Shown here one piece after another: positions 35,273-44,509 of a stretch of 64,000 bases of DNA (positions are counted from its first letter, which is position 1; every line of letters starts with the position of its first letter). Position numbers and translations under genes: made by a program. The notes beneath the pieces were generated by a model. The model was given only the letters and a program-made list of their open reading frames with translations. It was not told the origin of the DNA and ran no database searches. This stretch comes from Micromonosporaceae bacterium KJ-029. Lineage in GTDB: Bacteria; Actinomycetota; Actinomycetes; Mycobacteriales; Micromonosporaceae. Where the stretch lies: positions 228,083-292,082 of the forward strand of contig BIFP01000002.1 in assembly GCA_005402585.1 (NCBI GenBank). The letters are read 5' to 3'.

Positions 35273-36454
35273 TCAGTATGCAGGCAGCGACGGATCGACC
35301 TGCTTGATCCAGGAGAGCACCCCGCCCTGGACGTGGACGGCGTCCCGGAAGCCGGCCGCCTTCAGCGCGGCGAGCGCCTCGGCGGAGCGGACGCCGGATT
35401 TGCAGTGCAGCACGATCTGCCGGTCCTGCGGCAGCCGGGACAGCGCCTCGCCGGAGATGATCTCGCCCTTGGGAATCAGGGTCGCGCCGGGAATGCGGAC
35501 GATCTCGTACTCGGCCGGCTCGCGTACGTCGACGAGGAAGACGTCCTTGCCGGCGTCCTGCCACTCCTTCAACTCGGCCGCTGTGATGGTCGCGTCGACC
35601 ACCGCCTCCTGGGCCTCGACCGACACCGCGCCGCAGAAGTCCTCGTAGTCCTCCAGCAGGTCGGTGACGGTCGGGTTCTCGCCGCAGAGCACGCAGTTCG
35701 GGTCCTTCCGAACCTTGATCTTGCGGTAGCTCATCTCCAGGGCGTCGTAGACCATCAGCCGGCCGACCAGCGGCTCACCGACACCGGCGAGCAGCTTGAT
35801 CGCCTCGTTGACCTGGATCGAGCCGATCGAGGCGCAGAGCACGCCGAGCACACCACCCTCGGCGCAGGAGGGGACCATGCCGGGTGGCGGCGGCTCCGGG
35901 TACAGGCAGCGGTAGCAGGGGCCGTGCTCGGCCCAGAACACCGACGCCTGCCCGTCGAAGCGGTAGATCGACCCCCAGACGTACGGCTTGCCGAGCAGCA
36001 CCGCCGCGTCGTTGACCATGTACCGGGTGGCGAAGTTGTCCGTACCGTCGACGATCAGGTCGTACTGCGCAAAGATCTCGCGGACGTTGTCCCGGTCCAG
36101 AGCGGTGTTGTGGATCTCGACGTTGACCAGCGGGTTGATCTCACGGACGCTCGCCGCGGCCGACTCGGCCTTGGACCGACCGACGTCGGAGACGCCGTGG
36201 ATGATCTGGCGCTGGAGGTTGGACTCGTCGACGGTGTCGAAGTCGATGATGCCGAGGGTGCCGACCCCGGCGGCGGCCAGGTACATCAGGGCGGGGGAAC
36301 CGAGGCCGCCGGCGCCGACACAGAGCACCCGGGCGTTCTTCAACCGCTTCTGCCCGGTGACCCCCACGTCGGGGATGATCAGGTGACGCGAGTAGCGGCG
36401 GATCTCGTCTACGGTCAGCTCGGCGGCGGGCTCGACGAGCGGGGGCAACGACAC
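35273..36454 (-). CDS. moeZ: Adenylyltransferase/sulfurtransferase MoeZ
   Basis: This 393-residue protein activates sulfur-carrier proteins by adenylation and then transfers sulfur to them. The N-terminal ThiF/MoeB-like domain has VGAGGLGSPALMYLAAAGVG (nucleotide loop), DNFATRYMVND and paired zinc cysteines (CYRCLYPEPP, CVLCGENP). The C-terminal rhodanese domain (~290-390) has the active Cys in LHCKSGVRSAEAL. GTG 36454 follows GGGGAG. Sitting next to a DUF3152 gene matches the mycobacterial moeB1/moeZ locus as I recall it. Confidence 0.96.
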   Translation of the reverse strand: MSLPPLVEPAAELTVDEIRRYSRHLIIPDVGVTGQKRLKNARVLCVGAGGLGSPALMYLAAAGVGTLGIIDFDTVDESNLQRQIIHGVSDVGRSKAESAAASVREINPLVNVEIHNTALDRDNVREIFAQYDLIVDGTDNFATRYMVNDAAVLLGKPYVWGSIYRFDGQASVFWAEHGPCYRCLYPEPPPPGMVPSCAEGGVLGVLCASIGSIQVNEAIKLLAGVGEPLVGRLMVYDALEMSYRKIKVRKDPNCVLCGENPTVTDLLEDYEDFCGAVSVEAQEAVVDATITAAELKEWQDAGKDVFLVDVREPAEYEIVRIPGATLIPKGEIISGEALSRLPQDRQIVLHCKSGVRSAEALAALKAAGFRDAVHVQGGVLSWIKQVDPSLPAY

Positions 36455-36582
36455 GGTGGACTCCCCGGGATCGATGTGGTGGACAACCGGGCCATTGTCG
36501 CTCGCCACCGCCCCCATCGACCATGAGCAGGGACACGTCGCCCGGCATGCGGGAGCGGGAATAACGGCGGGCGGCGCCGAGG

Positions 36583-37434
36583 TCAGCGGAGGAGGTCGCC
36601 GGCGTACCGGTGGCCGTCGAGAAAGGGCCAGGCGTTCGCCACACAGCCCTCCAGGCCGTACGTCTGTTGCTGCATGACCGGCGCCGGCCGGCCCGGGGCG
36701 GGACACGCCTCGTGCCCCTCCCCAAACTCGTGCCCGACCTCGTGGTTGATCACGTACGCCCGGTAGACCTCCAGCGGCGCCCCGTAGTCCGGCACCGCCT
36801 CCAGCCAACGGGCCAGGTTGATGATCACCTTCCCGGGCAGCCGGCAGGAGGTGTAGCCCTCCGTGCTCAGACCCCCCTCGGCGCACATCTCCTCAGAGGT
36901 GAGCGGAGTGGCCAGGTAGATGGTGAAGTCGGCGGCACCCGCCTCGACGATCCGCTGCACGCGCAGCTCACCCGAGCCGATCCAGCTGCGCTGGTCGGCC
37001 AGTACCGCGTCGACATCGGCCGCGAAGACGTCCGGATCCTGGCCGGTGCCCTGCTCGACGGCCACCCGGTAGCGGGTGATCGGCCCGTCCAGGCCCCGGA
37101 CCGGGGAATCCTCGACGGCCAGCACGAAGCTACCGGCGCCGATCCTCGGGTACGCGCTGGGTCGCGCCCGCTCGTCCGCCCCCGCCCCTGCCCCGTACGC
37201 GATCCGGTCGCGGCCCGCCGGCCCCGGACCGGCCGCCTCGTCGCCCGCCCGGGCCAGCAGCACCGTGGCGGTGGCCGCGAGCGCCAACACCACGCCGACG
37301 GTCACGGCGAGCCGACGCCGCCGGCGCCGAGCCGCCGGCCGAGGTCCCACTGGCCGATCAGGTCTTGCCGGCCGATATGGTCCTGCCGGCCGATCCGACT
37401 CCCCGGAGGGGTGATAAAGGGGTGAAGACGGCAT
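36583..37434 (-). CDS. DUF3152 membrane-anchored zinc-protease-like protein (first copy)
   Basis: This 283-residue protein has a disordered basic N-terminus and one membrane helix at ~40-62 (LAVTVGVVLALAATATVLLA). It also has an extracellular DUF3152 domain. The domain carries YVINHEVGHEFGEGHEACP, a metzincin-like HExGHxxGxxH zinc motif, and paired cysteines (MCAEGG, TSCRLPGKVIINLARW, GCVANAWPFLDG) that probably form disulfides. The substrate is unknown. It lies between moeZ and a second DUF3152 gene of similar design. Confidence 0.88.
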   Translation of the reverse strand: MPSSPLYHPSGESDRPAGPYRPARPDRPVGPRPAARRRRRRLAVTVGVVLALAATATVLLARAGDEAAGPGPAGRDRIAYGAGAGADERARPSAYPRIGAGSFVLAVEDSPVRGLDGPITRYRVAVEQGTGQDPDVFAADVDAVLADQRSWIGSGELRVQRIVEAGAADFTIYLATPLTSEEMCAEGGLSTEGYTSCRLPGKVIINLARWLEAVPDYGAPLEVYRAYVINHEVGHEFGEGHEACPAPGRPAPVMQQQTYGLEGCVANAWPFLDGHRYAGDLLR

Positions 37435-37502
37435 GAGGCCATCGTCTCACCCTAATCGGGCATATCCCTGCATTATGCTGCCATCCGGGGTCTGCCGGGT
37501 GC

Positions 37503-38468
37503 TCAGAGCGCAGGACCGGCATAGCGCCGGCCATCGAGGTACGGCCAGGGATTCGCCACGCACCCCTTGAGGAACAGGGTCTGCTGCATCATCACCGGCG
37601 CCGGCTCACCCTGCCCCGGACAGCGCTCGTGCCGATGGCCCAACTGGTGCCCGACCTCGTGGTTGATCACGTACGTGCGGTAGACCGACAGCGGCACCCC
37701 GGCCTCGACGAAGTGCGGCACCGACAGCCGCCACCGGTCCAGATTGATGATCACCTTGCCGGAGGTGCGGCAGGAGGTGTAGGGCCGCCCACCGATCCGG
37801 ATGTCGACGCCACCGGCGGCGCACATCCGGCCGGCCGTTCCGGCCGTGGCCAGGTAGACGGTGAAGTCGTACCGGGAGGTGGCATCCACCTGCCGCAACC
37901 GCAGCCGCCCACTGTCCACCCAACTGCCGGGGCCGGCCAACGCGGTCCGCACGGCCAGCGCGAACTCGCCCGCGTCCGCACCGGAGCCGGACTCCACCGC
38001 GACCCGGTAACGCCGCGTCTCGCCGGCCGTACCCAACACCGGGCCCGTCCGGTCGTCGTAGCCGAACCGGCCCGGCCCGGACGACGGAACCGGTCCGGGT
38101 TGTTGCAGCACCGGGGCCTCGGGCGACGGGGTCACCTCGGGCGGCGAGGGCGACGGGGTCGCCACGGGCGGCGGCGGAACCACCACCGTCGGGGATGGCA
38201 CCGGGACCACCTCGCCGGCGCCGGCGGAGCCCCGGAGCACGCCGTTACCGCCGGCGACCATCGCCACCACACCGCCGAGCGCGACCACCAGCACGGCCAC
38301 GTGGACGACGGCACTGGGCCGACGCCGTCGGGGACGCTGCTCGCCCGGGTGGGTCGCCGGTCGGGGTGGCTGCTCGCCCGGGCGGCTCCCGGTGATCGCT
38401 ACCGGGACCGCCGTACGGGCGTGCCGGCCGGACCGGCGATGGCTACCTGGGCTGCGCATTCGGCTCAT
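37503..38468 (-). CDS. DUF3152 membrane-anchored zinc-protease-like protein (second copy)
   Basis: This 321-residue paralogue of the neighbouring gene has a basic N-terminus and a membrane helix near residues 53-75. A Pro/Ser-rich spacer (~85-130) comes before the DUF3152 domain with YVINHEVGHQLGHRHERCP, the same HExGHxxGxxH zinc pattern and the same Cys frame (TSCRTSGKVIINLDRW, GCVANPWPYLDG). ATG 38468 overlaps the stop of the upstream hydrolase (ATGA). Tandem duplication followed by divergence of the linker is the simplest history. Confidence 0.88.
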   Translation of the reverse strand: MSRMRSPGSHRRSGRHARTAVPVAITGSRPGEQPPRPATHPGEQRPRRRRPSAVVHVAVLVVALGGVVAMVAGGNGVLRGSAGAGEVVPVPSPTVVVPPPPVATPSPSPPEVTPSPEAPVLQQPGPVPSSGPGRFGYDDRTGPVLGTAGETRRYRVAVESGSGADAGEFALAVRTALAGPGSWVDSGRLRLRQVDATSRYDFTVYLATAGTAGRMCAAGGVDIRIGGRPYTSCRTSGKVIINLDRWRLSVPHFVEAGVPLSVYRTYVINHEVGHQLGHRHERCPGQGEPAPVMMQQTLFLKGCVANPWPYLDGRRYAGPAL

Positions 38469-39439
38469 CCTGCCAGGTCGGCCCGGTGGACGGATTCCCC
38501 CGTTTCGGTGAGCAGGCCGACCACCGCCCGGGCCACCAGGCGGGGCACCTCCAGTTGCGCGACGTGACCGACCCCGTCGAGCAGCAGCAGCCGGCTGTCC
38601 GGGATCGCCCGGGCGGTCTGCGGCGCCACGCGTACGTCGACCAGCCGGTCCTGCCGGCCCCCGACGACCAACGTGGGCGCCCGTATCGAGCGGGCCATCC
38701 GCCACAGCGAACCCGACCCCGGCAGATACGACCGCAGGAAGCTGGAGACCAGCCCGCGGAACGTCCGGACGTAGGCCGCCGCGTAGTGCTCCGCCTCGTA
38801 GCGCACCCGGATCTCCTCCAGCGCCTCCCGCCGGCGCTGGTCACAGATCCGGCTGAGGTCGGCCACGCACGCCTCCATCACCTGGTCGGCCATCACCTCC
38901 GGCGCCGTCTGGGCCAGCCGCCGGGCGGCCAGCCGTTCGCCCCGGGGGATCGCCAGCAGCGGCAGCATCCGGCCCTGCAACGACCGGCGGAAGTCGAGGA
39001 ACGGCAGGGCCGGTGACACCAGGGTCAGCGTCCGGACCAGATCCGGCCGGACGGCGGCCACCTGCACCGAGATCGCCCCGCCGAGCGAGTTGCCGAACAG
39101 GTGCACCGGTCCCCGGCCGGAATGCTCGATCCAGCGGACCACCCGCTGGGCGAAGACCGGCACGGTATAGCGCTGGCCCGGCTCGCTGCGGCCGAAGCCC
39201 GGCAGGTCGATCGCCTGGCCGTCGAGCCGGTCGGCGAGCAGGCCGGCCAGGTCGGTCCAGTTCTGCGACGAGCCGCCCAGCCCGTGCACGTACAGCGCCG
39301 GTTCCGCGTCCGGTCCGGTGGCCGGCGTGTCCCGGACGTAGGTGATCGTCCCGTCGAGGCGTACCTGACGGCCGGGCCAGGGCGGCGGTACCGAGTGTGC
39401 GGGCAGCAGCCGTTCGGGCCAGAGCATGGCGCGCTTCAC
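38465..39439 (-). CDS. Alpha/beta-fold hydrolase
   Basis: This 324-residue hydrolase has the oxyanion loop YVHGLGGSSQNW, the nucleophile elbow GNSLGGAISVQVA (Ser), the acid in VGGRQDRLVD and the base in DGVGHVAQLE. GTG 39439 is favoured by a nearby GGAG. ATG 39427 would give 320 residues. It lies between a large repeat-rich gene and the two DUF3152 genes, all co-directional, and its stop overlaps the next start. The substrate is unknown. Confidence 0.88.
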   Translation of the reverse strand: MKRAMLWPERLLPAHSVPPPWPGRQVRLDGTITYVRDTPATGPDAEPALYVHGLGGSSQNWTDLAGLLADRLDGQAIDLPGFGRSEPGQRYTVPVFAQRVVRWIEHSGRGPVHLFGNSLGGAISVQVAAVRPDLVRTLTLVSPALPFLDFRRSLQGRMLPLLAIPRGERLAARRLAQTAPEVMADQVMEACVADLSRICDQRRREALEEIRVRYEAEHYAAAYVRTFRGLVSSFLRSYLPGSGSLWRMARSIRAPTLVVGGRQDRLVDVRVAPQTARAIPDSRLLLLDGVGHVAQLEVPRLVARAVVGLLTETGESVHRADLAG

Positions 39440-39462
39440 CGCTCCAGTCTGCCCCGGCCGAC

Positions 39463-42432
39463 TCAGGCCAGCAGCGCCTCCAGCCGCCGGTTCACCGCCG
39501 CCAGGGACGCCCGCACCACCGCCTGCCGTGGGTCGCCAGCCACCAGGGCGGAACCGGCGAGCTGCTCGACCCACCCGTCACAGACCAGCAGCACCACGAC
39601 GGTGGCCACCTCGCAGTTGCCGAACGGCACCACGGCGGCGTGCTCCACGAAGCAGCGTCCCCGTTCGGCGTCGGCGCCGGCGCTGCGCAGCAACTCGTCG
39701 ATCGCGGCCGCGGCGGCGACCGCGCAGAGCCGCAGCACGTACCCGTCCACCGCGGGTCCGGTGGCGTAGCCGGCCGCGCTCTGCTCGCCGGCGATCAGCC
39801 GGACCTCGACGGTGGCGTCGAGCCCGAAGGTGCTCACCTGGACGTGGTCGAGCACGACCCGGGGCCCCGGCGCACCGCCGGTGTTCAGCGGCCGGGACGG
39901 GGCGGACTCCGTGGTGGTCAGCTGGCCACCGGAGTAGGAGGCGCCGAGGGTCGCCGGGCTGCCCGGCGATCCCGTTTCCTCCACGGTGGCCCGGCCCCGG
40001 TGCGGGGCGGGCGCCTGACGACGCCGCCGCGAGGTGTCCGGCGCTGTCTCGGTACGGGCCGCAACCGTCTCCGCCCGGGCACCCGCGGGGCGGGCGGAGG
40101 GGCGGCGGGGTTCGGCGGGCGAGCGGGCCTCGTCCGTGTCGGCGCTCCGGCTCTCGGCCGACCGGCGCCGCACCGGCGCGGCAGGCGGTCCGGGGAGACC
40201 GCGCGGCGCGGCGGCCAGCCCCATCCGCTCCTGGAGCAGGCGGGCCACCTGCCGGCTCACCTCGGCCGGGTCGGCGCCGTCGGCGAGGTCGAGGCGCAGG
40301 CTGTGAGCGCCGGCCGGGGTCCGGCGCAGAGCCGCGTCGCGTACGCCGTCGACCCCCCGGACGGCGTCGAGGATCGCGTTGACGTCGAAGCCCTCGGGCC
40401 GTTCGCGCAACGGCGCCGACTCGTCGTCGCGGCGGAGATGGGTGGCGATCCGGGCGAGTTCCGGGGTTTCGGCGGGTGGCTCCACGGCTGGCGGCTCCGG
40501 CACGACGGGCACGTCCGGCTCGGCGGGGACGCGCTGCGGCAACACCGCCGACGTGCTGTCCGGCGACGGGTCGCCGGCGGGCTCTGCCGACGGCACCGGT
40601 TCGGCTGCGGATCGACGTGCCGCGTAGGGGGTTGCGCTCGTCGGGACGGGCGCGGAAGGGGTGCGTTCACGGCGGCCGGGTCCACCGGCGGCCGGACCGG
40701 CCAGCGGGTCGGTCCCGGTCGGCGCCGTGGTCAGGCCGGTCGTGGCAGGAGACGGCGCGGGCGGGGACGCCGGCGCATTGGGAACCGGCCGGAGCCGGAA
40801 CGGTCGCTGGGCCGGCAGGTCGGACGCCGGCCCAGCCTGCGCGGCCGGTGACGCCGATCCCGCCTCGGGCGTGGCCGCCCGGGGCGCCGGTGACCCGCCG
40901 GACGACAGGTCACCGGCCGGCAGCGTGCCGGCGGGTGGAGCGCTTGCCGGCGACGCGACGAACGGTGGGGCACCGGCCGGCGGGGCGCTGGCGGGTAGGG
41001 CGCTGGCCGGCGGTGCACTGGCTGGGTCGAGCGCCCACGGCAGGCGCTCGTCGGCGGGTGTCTGGCTGGCGGCCCGGGAGCCCCACGGCCGGCCCTCGTC
41101 GGTCCGTGTGCCCCACGGCCGGCCCTCGCCGGCGGGCGCCGCACTGACCGGACGCGCACAGGACGGACGCTCGCCGGCCGGCGCCCCGCTGACAGGGGGC
41201 GCTCCCCAGGAAGGGCGCTCGTCGACGGGCGACGCGCTGACCGGGGGCCCCCAGGCCGGACGTTCGTCGGCGGGAGCCCCGCTGACGGGGGGTGCTCCCC
41301 GGGAAGGGCGCTCGTCGGCGGGCGCCCCGGTGGCCGCCCGAGCGGCCCACGAGGGGCGTTCCGCACTCGGCGGCGCGCTGGTCGGCATGGCCGCCGCCCA
41401 CGCCGGCCGGTCGGCCGGGTCGGGTTCGGCGGGCTCGGGCCCCGGGCCGGGGCCACCCTCCGCCGGCTGCGGCTCGTACGGGCGGGGCCGCTCGACGCGC
41501 AGCGCCTCGTAGGGGTGCGTCGGCTCGGCGCGCACCGGCTCGTACGGCCGGCCGGGCTCGTTTGCCCAGCTCTGGGCCGGCACCTCGGGCGACCGCCGGC
41601 CGGTGGGCTCGCCCTCGCCGCGCGCCCACGACGGGGCCCAGTCGCTGGGTGGGCCGGAGCGGGCCCAGCTCGGCCGCTCGGAATCGGCCGACGGTGGCTC
41701 GGCCGGCGGCCGGCCGGCGGCCGGGTCCGGGCCAGGCGCTGGTGGCTGGTCGGCGGCTGCCGCAGCGGCGGCGCGGTCGGTGGTGGGCGGCGCGGGCCAG
41801 GGCTCGGGGGTCGGCTCCGGCGGAAAAGCGTCCTCCCAGCCGTGCGGCTGGCCGCTCACCGACTCCTCCCCGGGTCGCTCGGCAGTGGGCGCGTGCAGGC
41901 CGGGCGGCATCTCGAAGCCGGAGGCGGCGGTGCCGACCGGCGGCACCTGGACGGCCGGCGGCGCGGAGGTGGGCAGGCCGGTGGACGGCGCCACGGGCTG
42001 ATCGCCGGAGGGGACGGGACGCTGAGCCGGTACGACGAGCCGGTCGCGGCCTGGATCTTGGCCCGGCTGCCCGGGTGGGGGGTTGACCGGGGCGTGTCGG
42101 CCGGCCGCCGGATCGTCGGCCGGATGCACGCCGTTGACATGGTGCACGCCGTTGACATGGTGGCCGTTGACCCGGGCCGGCGGCTCGGGCTCCACCGGCC
42201 CACCGACCGGCGCGGGCAGGTCGGCGTAGCGCGGCGACGCGGTGGCCCAGCCGGAGGGCGGCTCGGGCCGGTGCCAGGCCGGGCCCGCGTCACGGGAGCC
42301 TTCCGCATCCCGGGACCAGTCGGCCGCCGACGGGGCCCACCCGTTGCCGGAACGGGCCAGGTCATCCCAATGACCCGTCCCGTCGCCGTGCTCTCCCGGG
42401 GTGGCGGCACCGGGTTGCCCTGTTTCACTCAC
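39463..42432 (-). CDS. Large Ala/Pro-rich repeat protein with conserved C-terminal domain (989 aa)
   Basis: From GTG 42432 (product VSETGQPGAATPGEHGDG) the first ~700 residues are Pro/Ala/Ser/Gly-rich and probably disordered. A block at ~350-480 is built on ADERPSWGAPPVSGAP-like units. Two ordered regions follow: a small alpha/beta-type segment (GFDVNAILDAVRGVDGVRD) and a C-terminal ~130-residue domain (VVLDHVQVSTFGLDATVEVR through LLVCDGWVEQL). I do not recognise the family. It is divergent from a TetR gene 147 bp away and upstream of the hydrolase. Confidence 0.75.
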   Translation of the reverse strand: MSETGQPGAATPGEHGDGTGHWDDLARSGNGWAPSAADWSRDAEGSRDAGPAWHRPEPPSGWATASPRYADLPAPVGGPVEPEPPARVNGHHVNGVHHVNGVHPADDPAAGRHAPVNPPPGQPGQDPGRDRLVVPAQRPVPSGDQPVAPSTGLPTSAPPAVQVPPVGTAASGFEMPPGLHAPTAERPGEESVSGQPHGWEDAFPPEPTPEPWPAPPTTDRAAAAAAADQPPAPGPDPAAGRPPAEPPSADSERPSWARSGPPSDWAPSWARGEGEPTGRRSPEVPAQSWANEPGRPYEPVRAEPTHPYEALRVERPRPYEPQPAEGGPGPGPEPAEPDPADRPAWAAAMPTSAPPSAERPSWAARAATGAPADERPSRGAPPVSGAPADERPAWGPPVSASPVDERPSWGAPPVSGAPAGERPSCARPVSAAPAGEGRPWGTRTDEGRPWGSRAASQTPADERLPWALDPASAPPASALPASAPPAGAPPFVASPASAPPAGTLPAGDLSSGGSPAPRAATPEAGSASPAAQAGPASDLPAQRPFRLRPVPNAPASPPAPSPATTGLTTAPTGTDPLAGPAAGGPGRRERTPSAPVPTSATPYAARRSAAEPVPSAEPAGDPSPDSTSAVLPQRVPAEPDVPVVPEPPAVEPPAETPELARIATHLRRDDESAPLRERPEGFDVNAILDAVRGVDGVRDAALRRTPAGAHSLRLDLADGADPAEVSRQVARLLQERMGLAAAPRGLPGPPAAPVRRRSAESRSADTDEARSPAEPRRPSARPAGARAETVAARTETAPDTSRRRRQAPAPHRGRATVEETGSPGSPATLGASYSGGQLTTTESAPSRPLNTGGAPGPRVVLDHVQVSTFGLDATVEVRLIAGEQSAAGYATGPAVDGYVLRLCAVAAAAAIDELLRSAGADAERGRCFVEHAAVVPFGNCEVATVVVLLVCDGWVEQLAGSALVAGDPRQAVVRASLAAVNRRLEALLA
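40980..41375. repeat. Degenerate coding tandem repeats in the 989-aa gene
   Basis: Units of roughly 50-60 bp recur across this block. Each encodes variants of ERPSWG followed by PPVSGAPA. The copies differ from one another, so this is an older, drifting array. The limits are approximate. Confidence 0.7.
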
Positions 42433-42578
42433 CGCGCGCTCCTTGGTCGCCCCCGCTGAGGCTACCGTGTGGTGACAGTGGCGATAAGTTACAGCGGCGG
42501 GCCAATTCCGCGAGGGCCAGAGAGGTCCCGACCGGTTCGGGTGAAATGCCGGCTCGTACGACAAACTCGGAGGTACCC

Positions 42579-43217
42579 ATGACCGCTGTGGGGAACGGCG
42601 CCCAAACCGCCGGCCGGCCCACGCGCCTACCCCGTTCGGCGCGCCGCAAGCAGCTGCTCGCCGCAGCTCAGGAGGTGTTCGTCGCACAGGGCTACCACGC
42701 CGCGGCCATGGACGACATCGCCGAGCGGGCCGGGGTCTCCAAGCCCGTGCTGTACCAGCACTTCCCCGGCAAGATGGAGCTGTACCTCGCGCTGCTCGAC
42801 ACGCACTGTGACGCGATCGTCGCCAAGGTGCGCGACGCCATGGCGAGCACCACCGACAACAAGGAGCGGGTCAGCGCCTCCGTGCGGGCGTACTTCGACT
42901 TCGTCGATCACGAGAGCGAAGCCTTCCGCCTGGTCTTCGAGTCGGACCTACGCAACGAACCGGCCGTGCGGCAGCGCGTGGAGCGGGTGGAGCAGGGCTG
43001 CATCGCGGCGATCACCGACACCATCATCTCCGACACGGGAGTCAGCCGGGCGCACGCGGAACTACTCGCCTCCGGTCTGGTGGGCGCGGCCGAGACGGCG
43101 GCGCAGTTCTGGCTGGCCGGCGGCCGCCAGGTGCCCAAGGCCGAGGCCGAGGCGCTGGTGGCCGCACTGTCCTGGCGCGGCATCGCCAGCTTCCCGCTGC
43201 AAGGTGAGTCAGCCTGA
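42579..43217 (+). CDS. TetR family transcriptional regulator
   Basis: This 212-residue protein has an N-terminal TetR helix-turn-helix (RRKQLLAAAQEVFVAQGYHA, then DIAERAGVSKPVLYQHFPGK) and a ligand-binding helical domain. The start ATG 42579 is set by GGAGG six bases upstream. An upstream ATG at 42546 adds 11 residues and lacks a site. It is divergent from the repeat-rich gene and 63 bp before DUF3107, an arrangement shared with mycobacteria as I recall. The ligand is unknown. Confidence 0.93.
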   Translation: MTAVGNGAQTAGRPTRLPRSARRKQLLAAAQEVFVAQGYHAAAMDDIAERAGVSKPVLYQHFPGKMELYLALLDTHCDAIVAKVRDAMASTTDNKERVSASVRAYFDFVDHESEAFRLVFESDLRNEPAVRQRVERVEQGCIAAITDTIISDTGVSRAHAELLASGLVGAAETAAQFWLAGGRQVPKAEAEALVAALSWRGIASFPLQGESA

Positions 43218-43280
43218 ACTTCGACCTCGTGATCGGATAGCCTTCGCACGGCGGCCATTTCGCCAGACGGAGGAGGCACA

Positions 43281-43508
43281 GTGGAGGTCAAGATCGGCGT
43301 GCAGTACGCGCCGCGCGAGCTGGTCCTGGAGAGCGCGCAGTCGCCGGCCGAGATCGAGCAGATCGTGACCGACGCCGTCGCCAGGGGCGAGGGCACCCTC
43401 TCCCTGACCGACGAGAAGGGCCGGCGGATCATCGTGCCGGTCGGCAAGGTCGCCTACGTCGAGATCGCCGAGGCGTCCCCCCGTGCGGTCGGTTTCACCG
43501 TCCGCTGA
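43281..43508 (+). CDS. DUF3107 small protein
   Basis: This 75-residue protein starts at GTG 43281 after GGAGGAGG. It begins VEVKIGVQYAPRELVLESAQ and contains GRRIIVPVGKVAYVEIAE, the whole of the DUF3107 family, which is confined to actinobacteria. The function is unknown. It probably shares a transcript with the TetR gene and ends three bases from the convergent ferritin-like gene. Confidence 0.93.
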   Translation: MEVKIGVQYAPRELVLESAQSPAEIEQIVTDAVARGEGTLSLTDEKGRRIIVPVGKVAYVEIAEASPRAVGFTVR

Positions 43509-43511
43509 CGA

Positions 43512-44165
43512 TCAGTTGTTGAGGCCGGCGGCGGCCATCCGCGCGGTGTGCGCGGCGGTCAGCCGCCGGAACAACTCCGCTACATCAATCTGCTCGCCCT
43601 GGGCGATCAGGGTGGTGAGCGCCCCACGGTCGGCGGCGGCCACCCGCCCGGCCTGGGACAGGGCCTCGCCGACCAGGCGTCGGGCCCACATCGACAGCCG
43701 GCCGGCCACCTTCGGGTCCGCCGATATGGCGGCCCGGATCTCGGCCGCGGCGAACTCCGCGTACCGCGACTCGTGCAGCACGTCGAGGACCAACTGACGG
43801 TCCGGCTCCCGTAGTGCGCTGGCGATCTCCCGAAGGAAGTCGTCGGTGATCGTGTCCCCGACGTACGCCTTGGTGACCGCCTCCGCCCAGTCCCGGGGCT
43901 CGGTCGAGTCGTGGTACGCCTGCAACGGCTCGACGTAGACGGCCATCGCGTCGTCGGGCAGCACCCCGAGCGCACCGAGCCGGTCGGCCAACCGGCGGTA
44001 GTTGACCATCTCAGCCGCGGCCATTTCGCTCAGCGCGGCCCGACGGCGCAGATCCGGGGCGAGTCGGGCATCAGCGGCCATTCGTTCGAAGGCGAGCAGT
44101 TCACCGAGGGCCACCAGGCCGAGCAGGTCGACGACGGCGTGGCCGAGCGGGGTGGGGGCGGACAC
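43512..44165 (-). CDS. Ferritin-like fold protein
   Basis: This 217-residue all-helical protein resembles the ferritin-like tRNA-hydroxylase group. LLAFERMAADARLAPD and SEMAAAEMVNYRRLADRL supply Glu and ExxY/H-type positions. HESRYAEFAAAEIRAAI continues the bundle. Whether a di-iron site is complete cannot be settled by eye. GTG 44165 is the start. The neighbours (DUF3107, DEAD helicase) are the same as in other actinobacteria. Confidence 0.8.
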   Translation of the reverse strand: MSAPTPLGHAVVDLLGLVALGELLAFERMAADARLAPDLRRRAALSEMAAAEMVNYRRLADRLGALGVLPDDAMAVYVEPLQAYHDSTEPRDWAEAVTKAYVGDTITDDFLREIASALREPDRQLVLDVLHESRYAEFAAAEIRAAISADPKVAGRLSMWARRLVGEALSQAGRVAAADRGALTTLIAQGEQIDVAELFRRLTAAHTARMAAAGLNN

Positions 44166-44509
44166 CTGCGCAGGCTACCGCCGGACGAGGCCGAGCGGGG
44201 GCACGCCCGAGGCCCGTGGGAAACCTCCATTGCCCAAGCGGATGGTGAGGCAGGTCACAGGATAATCGGCCCGGTGATGCTTGCCCGATCGGAATCAGGA
44301 CGGCGTTTGGCCCGTTCAGGTAGCATGGAGGAGTTGCCGTAGGCGCCGATCCGGCCGGAGTCGATCCGATCCGGTCGAAGTCCGACCCGCGGCGCGCGTG
44401 CGGCCCGGTCCGCTCGGCTTTCTGCCGCCGACCGTGTGGCCCGCGCCATACCGAACGCGCCCTGAGGACATGACGGGGCGCACCCACGAGAGGGCACCCC
44501 CAAATCCAT
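44166..44509. other. Divergent promoter region and long leader of the DEAD-box gene
   Basis: This 344-bp gap separates the ferritin-like gene and the helicase gene, which diverge. It has several GC-rich self-complementary stretches (for example around 44345-44385) and no convincing ORF. A long structured 5' leader would suit a cold-inducible RNA helicase, but no promoter hexamers were convincing. Confidence 0.4.

Noticed and set aside
44166..44509. Riboswitch in the DEAD-box leader
   Set aside because: There are GC-rich self-complementary pieces but no match to a known riboswitch core that I could recognise.
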